DNA from: Talaromyces rugulosus
Lineage: Eukaryota; Ascomycota; Eurotiomycetes; Eurotiales; Trichocomaceae
Reading direction: 5' to 3'
Assembly: GCF_013368755.1 (NCBI RefSeq)
Contig: NC_049561.1
Span: 1,240,001 to 1,304,000, forward strand
Length of the DNA: 64,000 nt
The position numbers and the translations under genes were made by a program. Positions 22,920-38,906 of this stretch are shown here, piece after piece (within the stretch, counting starts at the first letter, position 1; the number at the start of each line of letters is the position of its first letter). The notes below the pieces were generated by a model. That model saw only the letters and a program-made list of their open reading frames with translations. It had not been told where the DNA came from and did no database searches.

Positions 22920-25900
22920 CTTGTATATAGAGATGGATAAGGAGTGCTAAAAACTACTCGAAGTGTTTGCGTTGGAAAAGGACAGTAAGTTTAAGGAATG
23001 AATGAATCGATGAGCACCAGGCTCAAACGTATTCGAAAAGGAAGGTGAGTAATTGGGGGAGGCACTGCTGGCAGGCTGTTCAGAAAATGATGGAGTTGAG
23101 AAAAGAGCAGGTCAGACGGAGCTGTGGGAGCAGCGAGGACCACTTTATACCAACACTGTCGAGCACAACTGCACCACGGATTAGCGCGTGCTCGGGGGGA
23201 GGGGGGCAAGAGAACAGCGAGAATAATCAGTGGCACGTTGGTGATGACTCTCTACATTCGGCATAGGCGATGGCGCTTACGGTCGAGTCACTGATTTGAA
23301 TACAGACATTGGATGGCCGGGGGGAGAGTGGGCCGGAGGGCGGCATTGAAACGCCCAGCGATAAGGTAAGGACGGACGAGACGTAACCTGGCGCGGGCAT
23401 TTATTCTTAGTCACAAGTCGAATCTTGTGCAGGTGAAACCACCAGCGGGGGGTGGTTCCTGGCCCAGCCAGGACACGGCAGTAGTGCGGCCGCTAGACTA
23501 GGGGTCATCGATGATGATTGCACCTATTCTTAGGAGACCCGGTTGTCCTGTGTATCATTCGGGCTGCGGGTGGGCGGCCAAGCCCCAATCAGCGTACGCC
23601 GGCCACAAGCCCAAGCCGATCGACGCTGGATGTGCATGCTGCATTATTAATTATTATTGGCTTGAATAGGATGATGGACAATAGTTAGGATGAAAATGTG
23701 AATAATAAGGTGGCTGTTATTGACAGGAACCTTGGCTACAAGGAGCACACACCATTCAACACAGTATTAGTACGTACTACCACAGGCCATACGGCCGATG
23801 CTAGCTCCTGTCAAAGTACCAACTCTATTATTCAAGGGTGGGAGACTGGGAGTACAGTAATAATATACGAACGGATATTGGCAGGTACCGCCTATAAAGT
23901 GTAAGATCTACAGTTTCGCGCCGTGGAGTTTCACTAAAAGTGATGCATTTAAAAAAGATGTGAAAACAATTTAAAGAAATACATATAAATCATCTCCGGC
24001 AAGGCCGATATGTGCCCGCTGCGGCCAGATTAGATGTATCAAGGACTATCAACAGTGAACAAAAGGTAAATGCGAACGGTTCAGATGCTGACTACCGACT
24101 CAGTGAGTGGGTCGTACTAAGCTTATCCTGGATAGTGGGGTCCCGCCCGAACCAAGCAACCTAAACTTTCTCCAGACTAAGGCGGTGTGTGGCAGCCAAT
24201 TGTGGCGAGGGTCGCAAACCAAGCTTTTGTGGAGCCCATCGGCCATTGCTGGGTCCTCGGCTGTGAATGGCCCGGCATGGGTCTCCCTAGTGTTTCAACA
24301 CTTGCCCCAGCGTCCAGTCAGCTCGTCTGCGAGTTACCTGATGGGCGCTACGAGGTCCTGAACAGGCTGAACTCGCAAGATTCGCCCTGGACATGATCGG
24401 CACCTGCAGAAAAACTCTTCTCTCCTAAAAATAAATTATTTTTTTTCCAGCGCCAAGTTCTAGCCGCTGGGCCTGCGCGAGGACTGTGCATTTTCAGCGT
24501 CATCGCGCCACCAAGGGTTTTCTAGCAAATGCGCAAATGCCGGTGCCTGCATATGCGCGAGTTCTCCTCCCCTTCTCCCAGCCCACGGCTTCAGACTGCC
24601 TAGCTCGGTGGCTGGCAGTTGTCCAACGGCGTAGCATGTCTAAAGCCACCGACGGCCTAGCTTGATCGCCCAGTTACAGTAAGTTGGTAACCCTGCGCGG
24701 TTGTCCTTTCCTAATTAAGACTAGTGGCTATTGCTGATTGGCAGGTAGTCCAGGTGGGGGCCCTCTCGGCTTTGTCCCTGCGTCCCAGCCAATCGCAGGG
24801 CCCTAACTATACCAGCCCCAAATTCCGGCCACATCAACTCGACTGGTCCGATTTGATCTCGCGGAGATTGAGACGAAGGTTACTGAAACAAAGCAAAAAA
24901 CTCAAAAAGTAAACTCCATAAAATATAATAATTAAGGACAAAGGTAGAGAATAATTAAAGAGTCCATCGAACTTGAGGTATCGAAATGCTTTACCCTAGT
25001 CGGGAGCGTTCCTGGCCGCCACGTTGCATCGCCATACAAGCAGCTCGCTCGTTGGTCAGCCTCTGCCGCGCTCGGAACAATAAAGGAAAAAGCGCACTCC
25101 TCATTTTCTAGTGATGCGTCTTGAGTCTTGGACTTCTATGCCAAAAGTTAGCCAAGTCCTCCGTATACTCGGGGGAGTTAGTCGCCGCATGCAGACTCAA
25201 TAATGTAGGATTCATAGTAACCATAACTAACCCCCGCATCTTTCATTAGTTCTTTATCGACTCTTTTGTTCCATTACTTCTACTCCGTACTTCATATGAT
25301 CCTTTTTTTCGGATGAAGCTAATATCTATCTATTCAGTACTTAAGCAGTCATGGCTTGATCAGCTGATCAGCTTGTTGGTTAACCGTTCCTTGGCCAGTG
25401 CAACATCGTGGATGACAAGGTCGATATACTAATATAGCTCCTAGTAAGTGCTTGTACTAAGAGAAGAACGCTTTTTTAAACTTCTTGTGTTCTATCGTAA
25501 ATTTAACACGATTCGCTTCCCTAAACCTAATTTAGCTAGCCATTAGTCAGATTCAACATGATGATGCTACTATATGTACGCCAATTGACCACCATTCTGA
25601 TCATCCAGTGACTCTATCATTGTCGTTTCTTTGTCTATGGGGCTAGGTTCGGTATCAAACAGTCATCTATATCTAGCTCTATAATCGGGGCCTTCGTATA
25701 CTCACTTCGGTGTACTCTGTAGCAAACGAGCGAAAAAACAAGCGAACGCTAGGTCACTAATTATTAGGCCGATACGACTTTTTAGGTAATACGTACTTGA
25801 CCTTGCAACAATAATGGCGTCGGGGTGTCGGCCACGGGCGGATTAACCTATCACGGCCTCGGAGTTTCTTTTCTCTTCGACAACAAACCTCCATCCGGTG

Positions 25901-26682
25901 TCTTATGTGAAGAAATGAATCTATTTCAGACAGGCTAAAAAAAACTCACCTTTTAGCAGCATGAGTGTACGAACGAACGCATGTGATGCGTCGGGTGATC
26001 AATGCTTAAGGAAATTACAATTCGGCCACTACGCAAACAATATTTTTTTTCATTCACGGAACTACTTCTATCGTCCGATGGTTGTAACCATGATAATTAT
26101 AGCAGCAACAACAATGAATAGAGTATTAAAGACTGTAAAGTATAAATCGCGGCTTTTTGTGTGGTCAACTGGTGTTCTCGTAGGCTTTATCCAAAAATAG
26201 TCCTACAAGATTGCCAGTTGAAGCTTTCAGATGTTGGCTGAGAATGTATCAATGTCATCAAATGGGTCATTATTAGAATTTCCTTCGATTAATGGTTTAT
26301 TCGGCGACTAGCAGACTCTTTAAATTGACACCTGGAATGTTACATGCGCTTTTGCGGGGTGCCCACTGACCGTTGCGACTACACGCTGTCACTTCAGTCT
26401 CAGAGAATTTCAAAATCAATTGATGCAGGCGGCCTGAGTATTCCAGGTGGCTCTGATTAAACCATACATTTAAATAATTCATTATCGGTGATGAAATTCA
26501 TAATATTCAATATAGCTAGTATAATCGCTCATATTAACACTATATAACTACCCAGTGCCACCTCCAATGTTGACAACACTGGATGAAACCCCATATCCAG
26601 GATTATTTATATACAATCGTCGCAGTAACTAAACATTCAATCACAATAACTCCAAGATAATCACCTGCATAGGTGCGTCATG
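22920..26682. other. Gene-free spacer of 3.8 kb between GH16 and vps8
   Basis: It contains the GH16 promoter on its left side. The rest has only short frames with no protein-like composition. Around 24.1-24.9 kb it is GC-richer and contains ATTGG and CCAAT boxes (for example near 24738 and 24787). From about 24.9 kb to 26.7 kb it turns AT-rich and stop-rich, with TA-dense sequence (CTAG/TATA runs) that may be a decayed repeat, though no element can be named. CTCCGTA motifs occur at 25159-25165 and 25283-25289. Confidence 0.5.
25281..25290. repeat. TACTCCGTAC motif copy
   Basis: One of several copies of a short TACTCCGTA/TACGGAGTA word found in the long spacers of this window. A related CTCCGTATACTC occurs 120 bp upstream (25159-25170). 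Confidence 0.6.
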
Positions 26683-29600
26683 CTATGTGCATATTGGACA
26701 CACAAGTTCCCAACCCGCATCGGGTCTGAGCGAGGTTCGTAGGTGCGACGACTCTTCTAGGCCGCCTTCGTCCTCGGGGTTCCGATTCAAGAGACAGTCA
26801 CGGTGACAGATATGTCGACAGGCAAATACCACTACGGGCCCCGAGTTCGGCTGTGTCTTATCCTTGGACATAGCGTCGTTTGAAAGTTCTTCGCCGTCAG
26901 GTGTGGTGACTGTCAACTTCACTTCCTCTTCGATCTTGCTGGGGCCTTTGCCTTTGGCAAGTGAATTGTCATGGTCGAGGCTTTTGTCTGCTCTTTCCCT
27001 TTCTCCCTCGGCCCGCCTTCTTTCCCAGGCTGTCCATATCGATGCCCCAGCGCCAGGGCCCCATATACGGTGGCGACAGACTTCACAGACCTGACCCCTT
27101 GGACGCCACCCGCGCTGACGTAGCTTTGTAACTTCATCTACGTGGACGAAAAGATCTTTATCAAGCATCCCATTGGCCAGCGACAAAAGTGACTCTTCAT
27201 ATGTATATGTTGAAAAGATCGAGGCTAGGACGCTACGTAGTTCCGAAAGCGAAGGCGAAGAACTTGCGGCACGCGCCAGAAAAGCGCGAAGAACACGCAA
27301 AAAGGACACTTGAGCGCTTTCTGAAGGATCCCCTGTAGTTGTTGTGCAGCTCAGAAGAGCTGTGAAAACTCTCTGTACCAGCTGGCGGAACACAAAACTT
27401 ATCTCTCCTCCAGTGCCTTCGGCCCTGTGCTTTTCGTCACCAGAGGGCAAGGCCCATTTTGACTTAGAATCTTTAGGTAGTAGTGAGGATGTATTTCTCA
27501 CAATCCGCACAATAGCGTCAATAAGATCTAGCCAGAGCTCCTCTTCAAATGTCAGTGGCTGCTGTAGAGCGACCGAGACGCGTTTATTGCCTCGCGTGGT
27601 TCCATTCTGCTTTGATTTGGAAGTCCGGGTTCGTCCCTGACACAGCCAGATACCCACCCCAGAGTATTTCTCTAGGCTCTCGAGAAGATCCCTAATCGCC
27701 TCTGCAGTGCCGGCTGAATCAGGCGAGTCATCTGCGTTGCGAAAAATCCCAACGAGCCCAGATTCAAGGGTGCCGAGGTAAGCTAGAAGACGATCCATAG
27801 CCCGACGCAGCTCACCTTGCCGTGCGAGGAGCACAACAGCAGCATCGACAACGCCACTACTTTCCATCGCGGGGAGGACTTCTTCCAAACGCAACTCATG
27901 GGCTCGCAGGGCGTCCACAAAATCCGCCACGTGAGATCGATTGTAACGACACAGGAGTTGCACGTAACGTTCGACTATCGGACTTTCTAACTCTGCAGGT
28001 ACAGTTTTCGTGCCAGCATTGTAGATTTCTGGCTCAAGAAGCGTCGCCAAGTAGTGGAATTGCTTGTAATCGTCCTGACTCAATGATTCCAGAAAGGATG
28101 GGTGGAGAGAAGGAATGACTTTCTGGATCGTACGAGCAGCTTCTGACACATCGATGAGTGCTAATTCACGAGGATGGCTTTTAATGACTTGAATAACGTC
28201 GCGCTGTTGCTTGTTATTGAGCCCAGTTCCCGATCGCAGACAGTCAAAAATACATTTGAATACTTGCTCTCGTTCACTCGTGTCTTCTAGGTAGATGAGG
28301 ATCAAGTCAGGGTATCGCTTCTCTGCGCGATACGTAGATTTGAGAACGCGAAAGAACTGTGCCTCTTTCAACAATGGAATCAAGCTTTGGATATCAGGTG
28401 GATGATAAACGGAGAGTAGATATTCCACGCTCAATTCGCAATCATCAGCCATTTCCTTGTTAGGGCACTGGCATAGTCGTTCAAGGACTTGGTGCAGTGT
28501 CGTTCCAGAAAGTAAGATGTATTGTGGGTATTTTGGAAGATTCCGTGCGATGAACATGTCCAAATAAATGGTTTCAAGGGGTCCAAATTCAGGGCTTCTC
28601 ATAGCATCTAGTAGGATGCTAATAACGTATTGTCGATTCATGCGTAAACCAGGCGCTGGTGAACCGTCCGCTAAATCGGCTGAATCATTTAAAAAGCTGT
28701 CTTCAAACGCTTCATTCAACATACTCATGAAGCTAGAAGAGTCAAACTTGAGGATCGTCTGAAGCGAACTGGCAGGATTCTTTTGGCCAGAAGAGGCAGA
28801 ACGGCCGCCTGAAAACAAATAGGTATATAGCGATGTTTTCGAATTAGTGGCATCATCTTCCTCCAATTCCTCCCCAGTCGGATAAATGCGCCCTGTGAGA
28901 ACGAATGAAAGATATGGGAATATTTTCATCGCATTTTCATAGTCCTTTGCACCAATATCTGCACTGTCATTGCCATCTGTCGTTGATTTCATTATCTGGA
29001 TCACAAATTCCAAAAGTGTTTCCAACGGCCCAATATAGTCTCCCAGAACGCGGTTCCAGACATAAACATAGGCATCATAGAGGTTATGCTGCTTACACAG
29101 CATAGTCACTTGTTCCAGATCCATGGTAGTAGGATCAAGGAGACAAATTACCTCCTCCAGCCAAGCTGATGTATGATTGGTTGAGTAGTAAGTGATCAGG
29201 GCTTTGAAAGCCGTTGGCGGGATAGATCTCACTTGACCTTCTCTGATGAACTTTTCGAGGACGTCTAAGAAGATACCTTCGGACTCATGCTCTTCGTACC
29301 ACTCGTAAACCTCTTCCCACAGAAAGTCGTAGTCTTCTATACATGTGCATGATGTAATGCTAGCATCGGCTAGATCTTTTAACTGCGATTTTTGAACCCG
29401 CTCTGCGCCTGCTTCTTGATTTCTCCCAAAGGCGAACCTAAGCGAAGCTGATATCATTTCAAGAAGTTTCTCGCCAACAACGGAGTGCCGAATATCGTCT
29501 TCTTCAGGGAGGCCGACCGTCAACTTCTCTGCATCACCTTGATAGTATGTTGTCGCCAGCCTTATTGCCGCGACAAAATCTCCGACTTCCATATAGGCAA

Positions 29601-31535
29601 GGAGTCGGTCAGCCCAATTAGAAAGACTACCGACAGACAAATCATTGTATCCAAGAAGAAACAACCGCCCTTTGTAGGCCTTAAAACTTTGGTGGAAAGC
29701 ATCCGCTACAACTCCGTGCATGGAGGCGTCGTTTTCATCGTATTGCTCAACCAACGAGTGCAGCTGAGACGAAAACAAATCGACGTGGTATATATGTTTG
29801 TGGAGGAGATCAAAAGAGTCTGTTACGCGAAGTGTTTTGTCTTCCAGAATCAGCAGCTGCTGTGTGATTGTCAACACAGCCATAACCGAGCGGCTTAGCC
29901 ACTGTACAGCTACAATAGCTTCATCGGCCCTCCACCGGCTTCGAGGATGGAATTCGAGTACAGGGGGGCGGTCTTTTGTTGAACCACTGTCAGAATCGGA
30001 TTCAAACACTTCTAGTACGGTCAACACATTGGACCAACAATATACAAGTTTTGTCTGTGAAACTTCGTCCTTCCCTTTCAACTTAATTGCAGGGAACCAG
30101 GCCAGCGCAGCGCTCATGACATTGTGTGAACCGACTTCTTTGGGGCGCGGTGACTTGTACTGTGTCTGTGCGACAGGCGTTGTGGACACAATAACAAGAA
30201 GATACGGGGTTAGCATTGCCACAAGACCCAAACCGTCGGTCGGCTGGTCGACGTTGCCCAGGGGCAGAGCAGAGAAGGCCAGGACAGAACTAGGTTTGCG
30301 AGGCCGGGCGTTCTGCAACGAAAACTCAGGATAACGACCCAATATTCTGGTAGTCTTGACCGTTCTTCCCACTGCACCCATACCTCGCGTCGCCAAGTGG
30401 GAGAAGGCCATGCCGCGATCGTCGGCAGAAACTAGGGCAGTACGTCTTGTACCTAGAAATCCGAGGTGAAGGATAGAGACACCAGTAATGTGGCCATCAA
30501 CAGAAAGCTCTTCATGTTGCCGAGTCTGTATTGGCGGAATGTGAAGGAAGGGCCGGGCAGCCCGGGAGATTTCCCAGGTGAAGATATCGCCAGACATATG
30601 GCCCGCGGCAACAGTCGTATAGTCGGCGGACATGGCAATTGACGTAACAGCACCTGCTTCGGCAGCTAAACAATGGTGTCAGCTAGAAATAACGTCAACG
30701 GAAAGCTACAGTTACAAACCTTTCGTTCCCGAACCAACAATCGTCTTCAAATTCTGTTGATAATCGAAGACGAGAACTATGCCCTTGGACGTTCCCAAGA
30801 CGATCATGGTAGAGACTGAAATACACGTTGGCTGTCCGAAATTGCGCCTCCCAAGCTCCGAAAATGATTGTCCACCAATTTTTCGCAGTTTAGTCCACCT
30901 GACCACTTCCCAGGGAGCCTGTTGCGGCTCATGCTCGAGATCAGCCGTTGCGGAGAAGGGCTGGCTGGCAAAAGACGAATTCCGAGAATGGTTATGAAAA
31001 ATGAATGGAGACGATGCTCGAGGGCTGCTGAATGACGAGGACGACAGTCTTGACTGGAAGCGGAGGTCGAATGGACGGTGAGCTGGGCTGGGGCTGGATG
31101 CTGAAGACTCTCGGAGAGCAAAGGCACTGCTGCCGGGTGACGAGCGTAGGGAGCCCTAGATGGTCAGTATGCATGCTTTGAAAAGTCTCATGGGTCGAAT
31201 CTTACATGAAGGGACGGCGTATCGTCTGGTAGTGACGATGTATCTTCCGCGCCTGGAACAGCACGGGGCAAGGACTGGGATGCGCCATCTTCTTCAGTGA
31301 TATCCTCTTGGGGGCCCACGTCGCCAGGGTCGGTAACGATGGCAGGTACATCATCCGACTGATTCGACCCCGTCTCGTCGAGATCATCTGTGTCTAGGTG
31401 GCTCGTTGGGCCCGCGCCGTTGGTGGTAACATGCCCATTGGTGTGGGCGGGCAGGTCTTGGTCTTGGTCTTCCTGGTCGAGGTCAAGCTCATCCTCACGG
31501 GCGCCGTCATTCTTGCCCTCGTTCATGGAGCTCAT
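26683..31535 (-). CDS. vps8: Vacuolar protein sorting protein 8, CORVET tethering complex subunit
   Basis: Exons (reverse) are 31206-31535, 30720-31155 and 26683-30665, giving 1582 residues from the ATG at 31535. Vps8 is the CORVET-specific subunit that binds Rab5/Vps21 and tethers early endosomes. The N-terminal third is an acidic low-complexity tail (EDELDLDQEDQDQD) followed by a WD40-like propeller (SVSTMIVLGTSKGIVLVFDY, then AMSADYTTVAAGHMSGDIFTWE). The middle is a long alpha-solenoid. The C-terminus is a RING-like zinc domain: CEVCRHRIWG (C1449, C1452), FACRHICHRDCL and a final CPIC (1579-1582 region). The start is uncertain. The frame stays open to about 31700 with PRPLPPRVPLRTSSGS-like sequence but contains no upstream ATG, so a further 5' exon is possible. 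Confidence 0.93.
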
Positions 31536-33066
31536 TAGCAATGGATCCGAATGATCATTTCTCCGAGAGACGTGACGAAGTTGCGATTGCTCCCAGGCCG
31601 ACAAGCTTCCCGAGCTAGTTCGTAGCGGTACACGCGGCGGTAGTGGGCGAGGCTGGAAGGACAAGGCGATTGAGTTGGTCGCGACAGCTCTGTTGGCAAA
31701 TCAGGCTTCTGTGTGCATCAAAGTCGACGGTCGCCGAGACGGCAGATAGCAGCCCGCGCGTTGGAGAATCAGGATTGACGCCTTTCGAGGCCTTGAATGG
31801 TGTTGATAGCGATGGGTTGCGGTTGCCTGCTTTGGCTAATCAGCCCGTTCTGCCGCGCCCGTCACCGCCTCGGCTGTCAGCGCCCCACGTCAACACCAAG
31901 CTAGAGCTCCAGCTCCAACCACAGCCACAGCTACACCTGCAACTGGTACATACGAATAATGACTACGAATTATTATGTCGGATTAGAGAATCGAGATTGT
32001 CACTATGAACGTGGGTGTCAGCTCTCAACTCTGTCTGGCGAGAGCGAATGTCTCTACAATGACCCGGACAGGTGACACCATCATCAGAGTATAAACAAGA
32101 ATCTGGCACATAGCAGATACTGCAATGCATACAGATTCAGATTCACACGAGTTGTTCTCAGCCCGACTCTTCGCCGCAACTACTATAGCCAACTAGCCAG
32201 GGACCGCCAGGCCGTCGATCCTGTCTAGCGCTTGGGACAGTTCCAAGTTGTATCGAGAATTCGAGCACCCGATATCGCATGATGACGCCGGATTAATGTG
32301 TAACCGCCACCAACAAACTTAGGCGCAGAGACGTATCAGCGCCAGCAGTAGTCAGTCGTCAGACTTTGCAGCAAGACGACCTAATCGAATTCTTACCAAG
32401 TGAGTTGAGGGCCACTACTAACTAGGGTTGGCGACGTTGTATCTCGGGAGGCTAGCGCAAGACCCAGTGTACCCACGGCTCATACCGAACATCCACACAG
32501 TCTTGGGGTCTATTCCTGTTCCTGGCGTCTGACTACTCTGTACGGCGACTCTTCGATGTGCTTGACTAGGACATAAGAATTTAGAGTGGCGCATTGCAGC
32601 GACTCACCTTTCGCAGCCAGAACACGCGTTCCCCTGCACGTCGAACCCCAATCCTCGTGACAGCGGCGCCCATGCGCCCGATTCATGCAGCGATTGGGGT
32701 CGCATCCTGTGGCCCTGTCATTGGGTCCGTCGATTTTTCAAGGGATTAGAGTGCGCTCCTAATATGACGATCGGACGATCGGATGATGTCCCTTAACCGC
32801 ATCAGGCTTCGTCGATTTCCTGCGTGTCACTCGGGGGCTCCGAACCGTACTGCGCGTGCTGGGCACATGCTTGGATCATTGCTAATAATAATGTGCGGCG
32901 GATATGGAACAATGATACCTTACTAGAGCCTAGGGAGCATGCATCCCTTGCCGTCATATATAATGCTGCTGGCGCCTCTCCGGAATGCTTGATCTGCCCA
33001 GCTCTGCTAAGCAAGCCCCGTCCTTTGGAAGTATACAGTGGGAAATAACATTCTCGATTCTTGAAG
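31536..33066. promoter_or_regulatory. Divergent spacer between vps8 and the PLC-like gene
   Basis: 1.5 kb containing both promoters. The part next to vps8 (31536-31700) probably belongs to the vps8 transcript, since it stays open in the vps8 frame. The remainder holds only short meaningless frames. No RNA gene or repeat was recognised. Confidence 0.45.
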
Positions 33067-34020
33067 ATGCTGATGCAACGTCTTGCTTTCCTGTCTGCGG
33101 CGCTCGCGCCCCTGGCAGCCGCGCAGTGCAATGGACACAGCGAGTTCTGTGACCGGTCGTGGTCAAACATCACGCTGGTCGGAGCGCACGACTCGCCATT
33201 TGTCGGCGACGGACTGTCGGACAACCAGAACATCAACATCACGGCGCAGCTTGATCTTGGCATCCGTTTCTTGCAGGGCCAGACGCACAAGAGCGGCGAT
33301 ACGATCGAGTTGTGCCACACCAGCTGCATCCTCGAGGACGCGGGAAGCCTGGACGACTTTTTGGGTTCCATCAAGACCTGGTTGGACGCCAACCCGAACG
33401 AGGTGGTGACTCTGCTCGTCACCAACGGCGACAACCTCGACATTAGCGAGTTCGCCTCGGTTTTCAACAGCAGCGGCATCCTGCCGTACGTCTACACGCC
33501 GCCGACCAGCCCGGACGTGCTACCCATAGACCAGTGGCCGACTCTGCAGGAGTTGATTGACAACGGAACCCGCGTCGTTGCTTTCCTCGGTATGTTTTTT
33601 TTTTTTTTTTTCAAAGTCAAAAAATAAAAATAAAAAACATATACTAATAGATCCACAGACTACGGCGCCGACACGACTTCCGTGCCCTACATCCTCGAAG
33701 AGTTCAACTACTACTTCGAGACCCAGTATGACGTGACCGATTCCACCTTCTCCAACTGCAGCATCGACCGCCCAGCCGGCGCCAGCCCCGACGGCCTCAT
33801 GTACATTGTCAACCACTTCCTCGACAAGGACGTGCTCGGCATCAAGGTGCCTGACCGCGACGCTGCGCCGACAACCAACGCGGCCACGGGCGACGGCAGT
33901 ATCGGCGCCAATGCTGATCTGTGTGATGATCTGTATGGGCGTCCACCGAATGTGCTCTTGGTTGATTTCACCGACCAGGGTGCTGTTATTGATGCGCAGA
34001 ACGCGCTTAACGGTGTCTAA
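33067..34020 (+). CDS. Secreted PI-PLC X-domain-like phosphodiesterase
   Basis: Two exons, 33067-33589 and 33659-34020, encode 294 residues. Residues 1-20 are a signal peptide (MLMQRLAFLSAALAPLAAAQ). The body is the PLC-like TIM barrel: LVGAHDSPF carries the first catalytic histidine, LDLGIRFLQGQ the conserved Arg strand, and ELCHTSC the second histidine. WPTLQELIDNGTRVVAFLDY and LLVDFTDQGAVIDAQNAL close the barrel. There is no Y domain, C2 domain or EF hand. It belongs to the bacterial-like/fungal single-domain group often called PLC-like phosphodiesterases; the natural substrate is not established. Several N-x-S/T sites fit a secreted glycoprotein. The intron begins GTATG followed by 17 T (33595-33611). 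A second ATG at 33073 is possible. Confidence 0.9.
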
Positions 34021-34196
34021 GCGTTTTATGTCTAGATAAAGGATCGATGACGGCTTTGTATATCTAACGCGACAAGTTCATGTTTTTTTCTTTTGAACGT
34101 GGGATTATTTTCTATATATATATCTATATGTACATGTACATATAACGACCAATTCATTATATATCTAAATGCTACTTTGCAGAAGCAAAAGGTTCT

Positions 34197-37502
<3,306 letters not shown>

Positions 37503-38449
37503 GCCAGAATATTAGTGTGGCGACGGAAGAGATGCTTCAAAACGGCCTCCATCTGGCTGCTACCATTTTCTTCTTTGAGATGGTGGTGGTGAAGCGAGAA
37601 ATCAAGTCGCACAACATTGATGGCCAAACAGGTGATTGATTGATTGATGTCGGTCGAGGGCGGGTGGAGACGGGCGGACCTTGCAGTTGCAGCCTCAGGT
37701 GTCGTCTGCGCGCGGGCTTGGCTTGGCATTGCGATTTTATTGTCAGGCTGATTCATAGCGAGGTAGTTGTTGGTTAATATTGACCTGAACAACATGTGCG
37801 TGTCTGTGTGTGTCTTTTATTGCCATATTATGAATAAAACTATTTAATATTAATATACTACGTGGTATGTGTCTCCCGTCTCTATTGTCGACAATCAGCG
37901 GTGGATCCGCCCGGGCCCGGGTGCCGGGCTAGTGGTGCGTTAGTCCTGACGTTGTGGTCACCCTTAACAATTAATGTGTGTTAGTTATCTAATAGTATAT
38001 ACAAGTAGTGTGCATTCTAGTACTGACTCCACTGTTTTGAATATGAACCGGTGCAGTGTACTTTATGTGGTGTCCCCATACGGAGTATACAAATATATAT
38101 ATACATACTGAGTAGCAAATCAATATTGATGACGTCCCGTTTGCATCGGGACCGACAGCCTCACCAATGATCGTCTCATTTGCCCTCGATCACAATTGAC
38201 AACTCATACATTACTCATTTCCAGTCACGTGCAAACCTTCCCAGCTCGTCCCTTGAGAGCGGGCTTTCTGACGAAGTAAGTACTCGGTAGTAGGTTGGCC
38301 CAGTCGATCATACCGTCTGTCTACATCCATATGCCCGACCCGATGAAAGAACTCGGCGACAAAGAGGGCGTAATAATATTAATAATAATGCGGAAATGAG
38401 AGGATAATAATAATAATGCGTGGCAAAACCCGGAGCAAATTCTTCACGG

Positions 38450-38467
38450 GGCCCGCCTGATTGGCCG
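38450..38467. promoter_or_regulatory. GC-rich CCAAT element, copy 1
   Basis: GGCCCGCCTGATTGGCCG. An inverted CCAAT core inside a GC frame, matching copy 2 at 38889 in 17 of 18 positions. CCAAT cores in fungi are bound by the HAP/CBC complex; binding here is inferred. Confidence 0.45.
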
Positions 38468-38888
38468 AGCCCCGGCCACAGCAAGCCCCATTGGACAGAC
38501 TAGTGGGCGCTATTCCTGTTGCGTATTGCTGTGGCACTAGTCCCAAAGAGGGAACTCATAACTGATTCCCTGCCCAGCGACAAGAAGAATAATCAGAATA
38601 ATAGCGAGGTTTTCCATGTATCGTGCCTATTTTTATTGTTGTTGTTGTTATTATTACCCTGTCGCCTATTCATTCCGTGTGTATTCTTTTCTGGCCAATA
38701 TGGCCATCCAAAGTGTGATATATATTAGACCGACTCCTCTCGTCCCACTATACTACTAGCCCGAACCCACGTTGCAGGAGACTGCAAATGTCCCTCTGGA
38801 CAAGAAACACGAAAATATATTATGGTTATTATTCAACATTTACTCGAGCAGCAACAATAATATTGATGGCGCCCATCTCGAGTAATGT

Positions 38889-38906
38889 GGCCCGCCCGAT
38901 TGGCCG
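38889..38906. promoter_or_regulatory. GC-rich CCAAT element, copy 2
   Basis: GGCCCGCCCGATTGGCCG, differing from copy 1 by a single T-to-C change and lying 439 bp further on in the same orientation. It is 1.8 kb upstream of the snt2 start codon. Confidence 0.45.

Noticed and set aside
22920..26682. Search for tRNA genes (B-box GGTTCGANNCC) in the long spacers
   Set aside because: No stretch with both A and B boxes and a foldable acceptor stem was seen by eye. The only clear GGTTCGAA noticed lies inside the CAP10 coding region (about 21234). A tRNAscan run would be decisive.
32802..33479. 225-codon - strand frame
   Set aside because: Antisense to exon 1 of the PLC-like gene, which has a signal peptide and both catalytic histidines.
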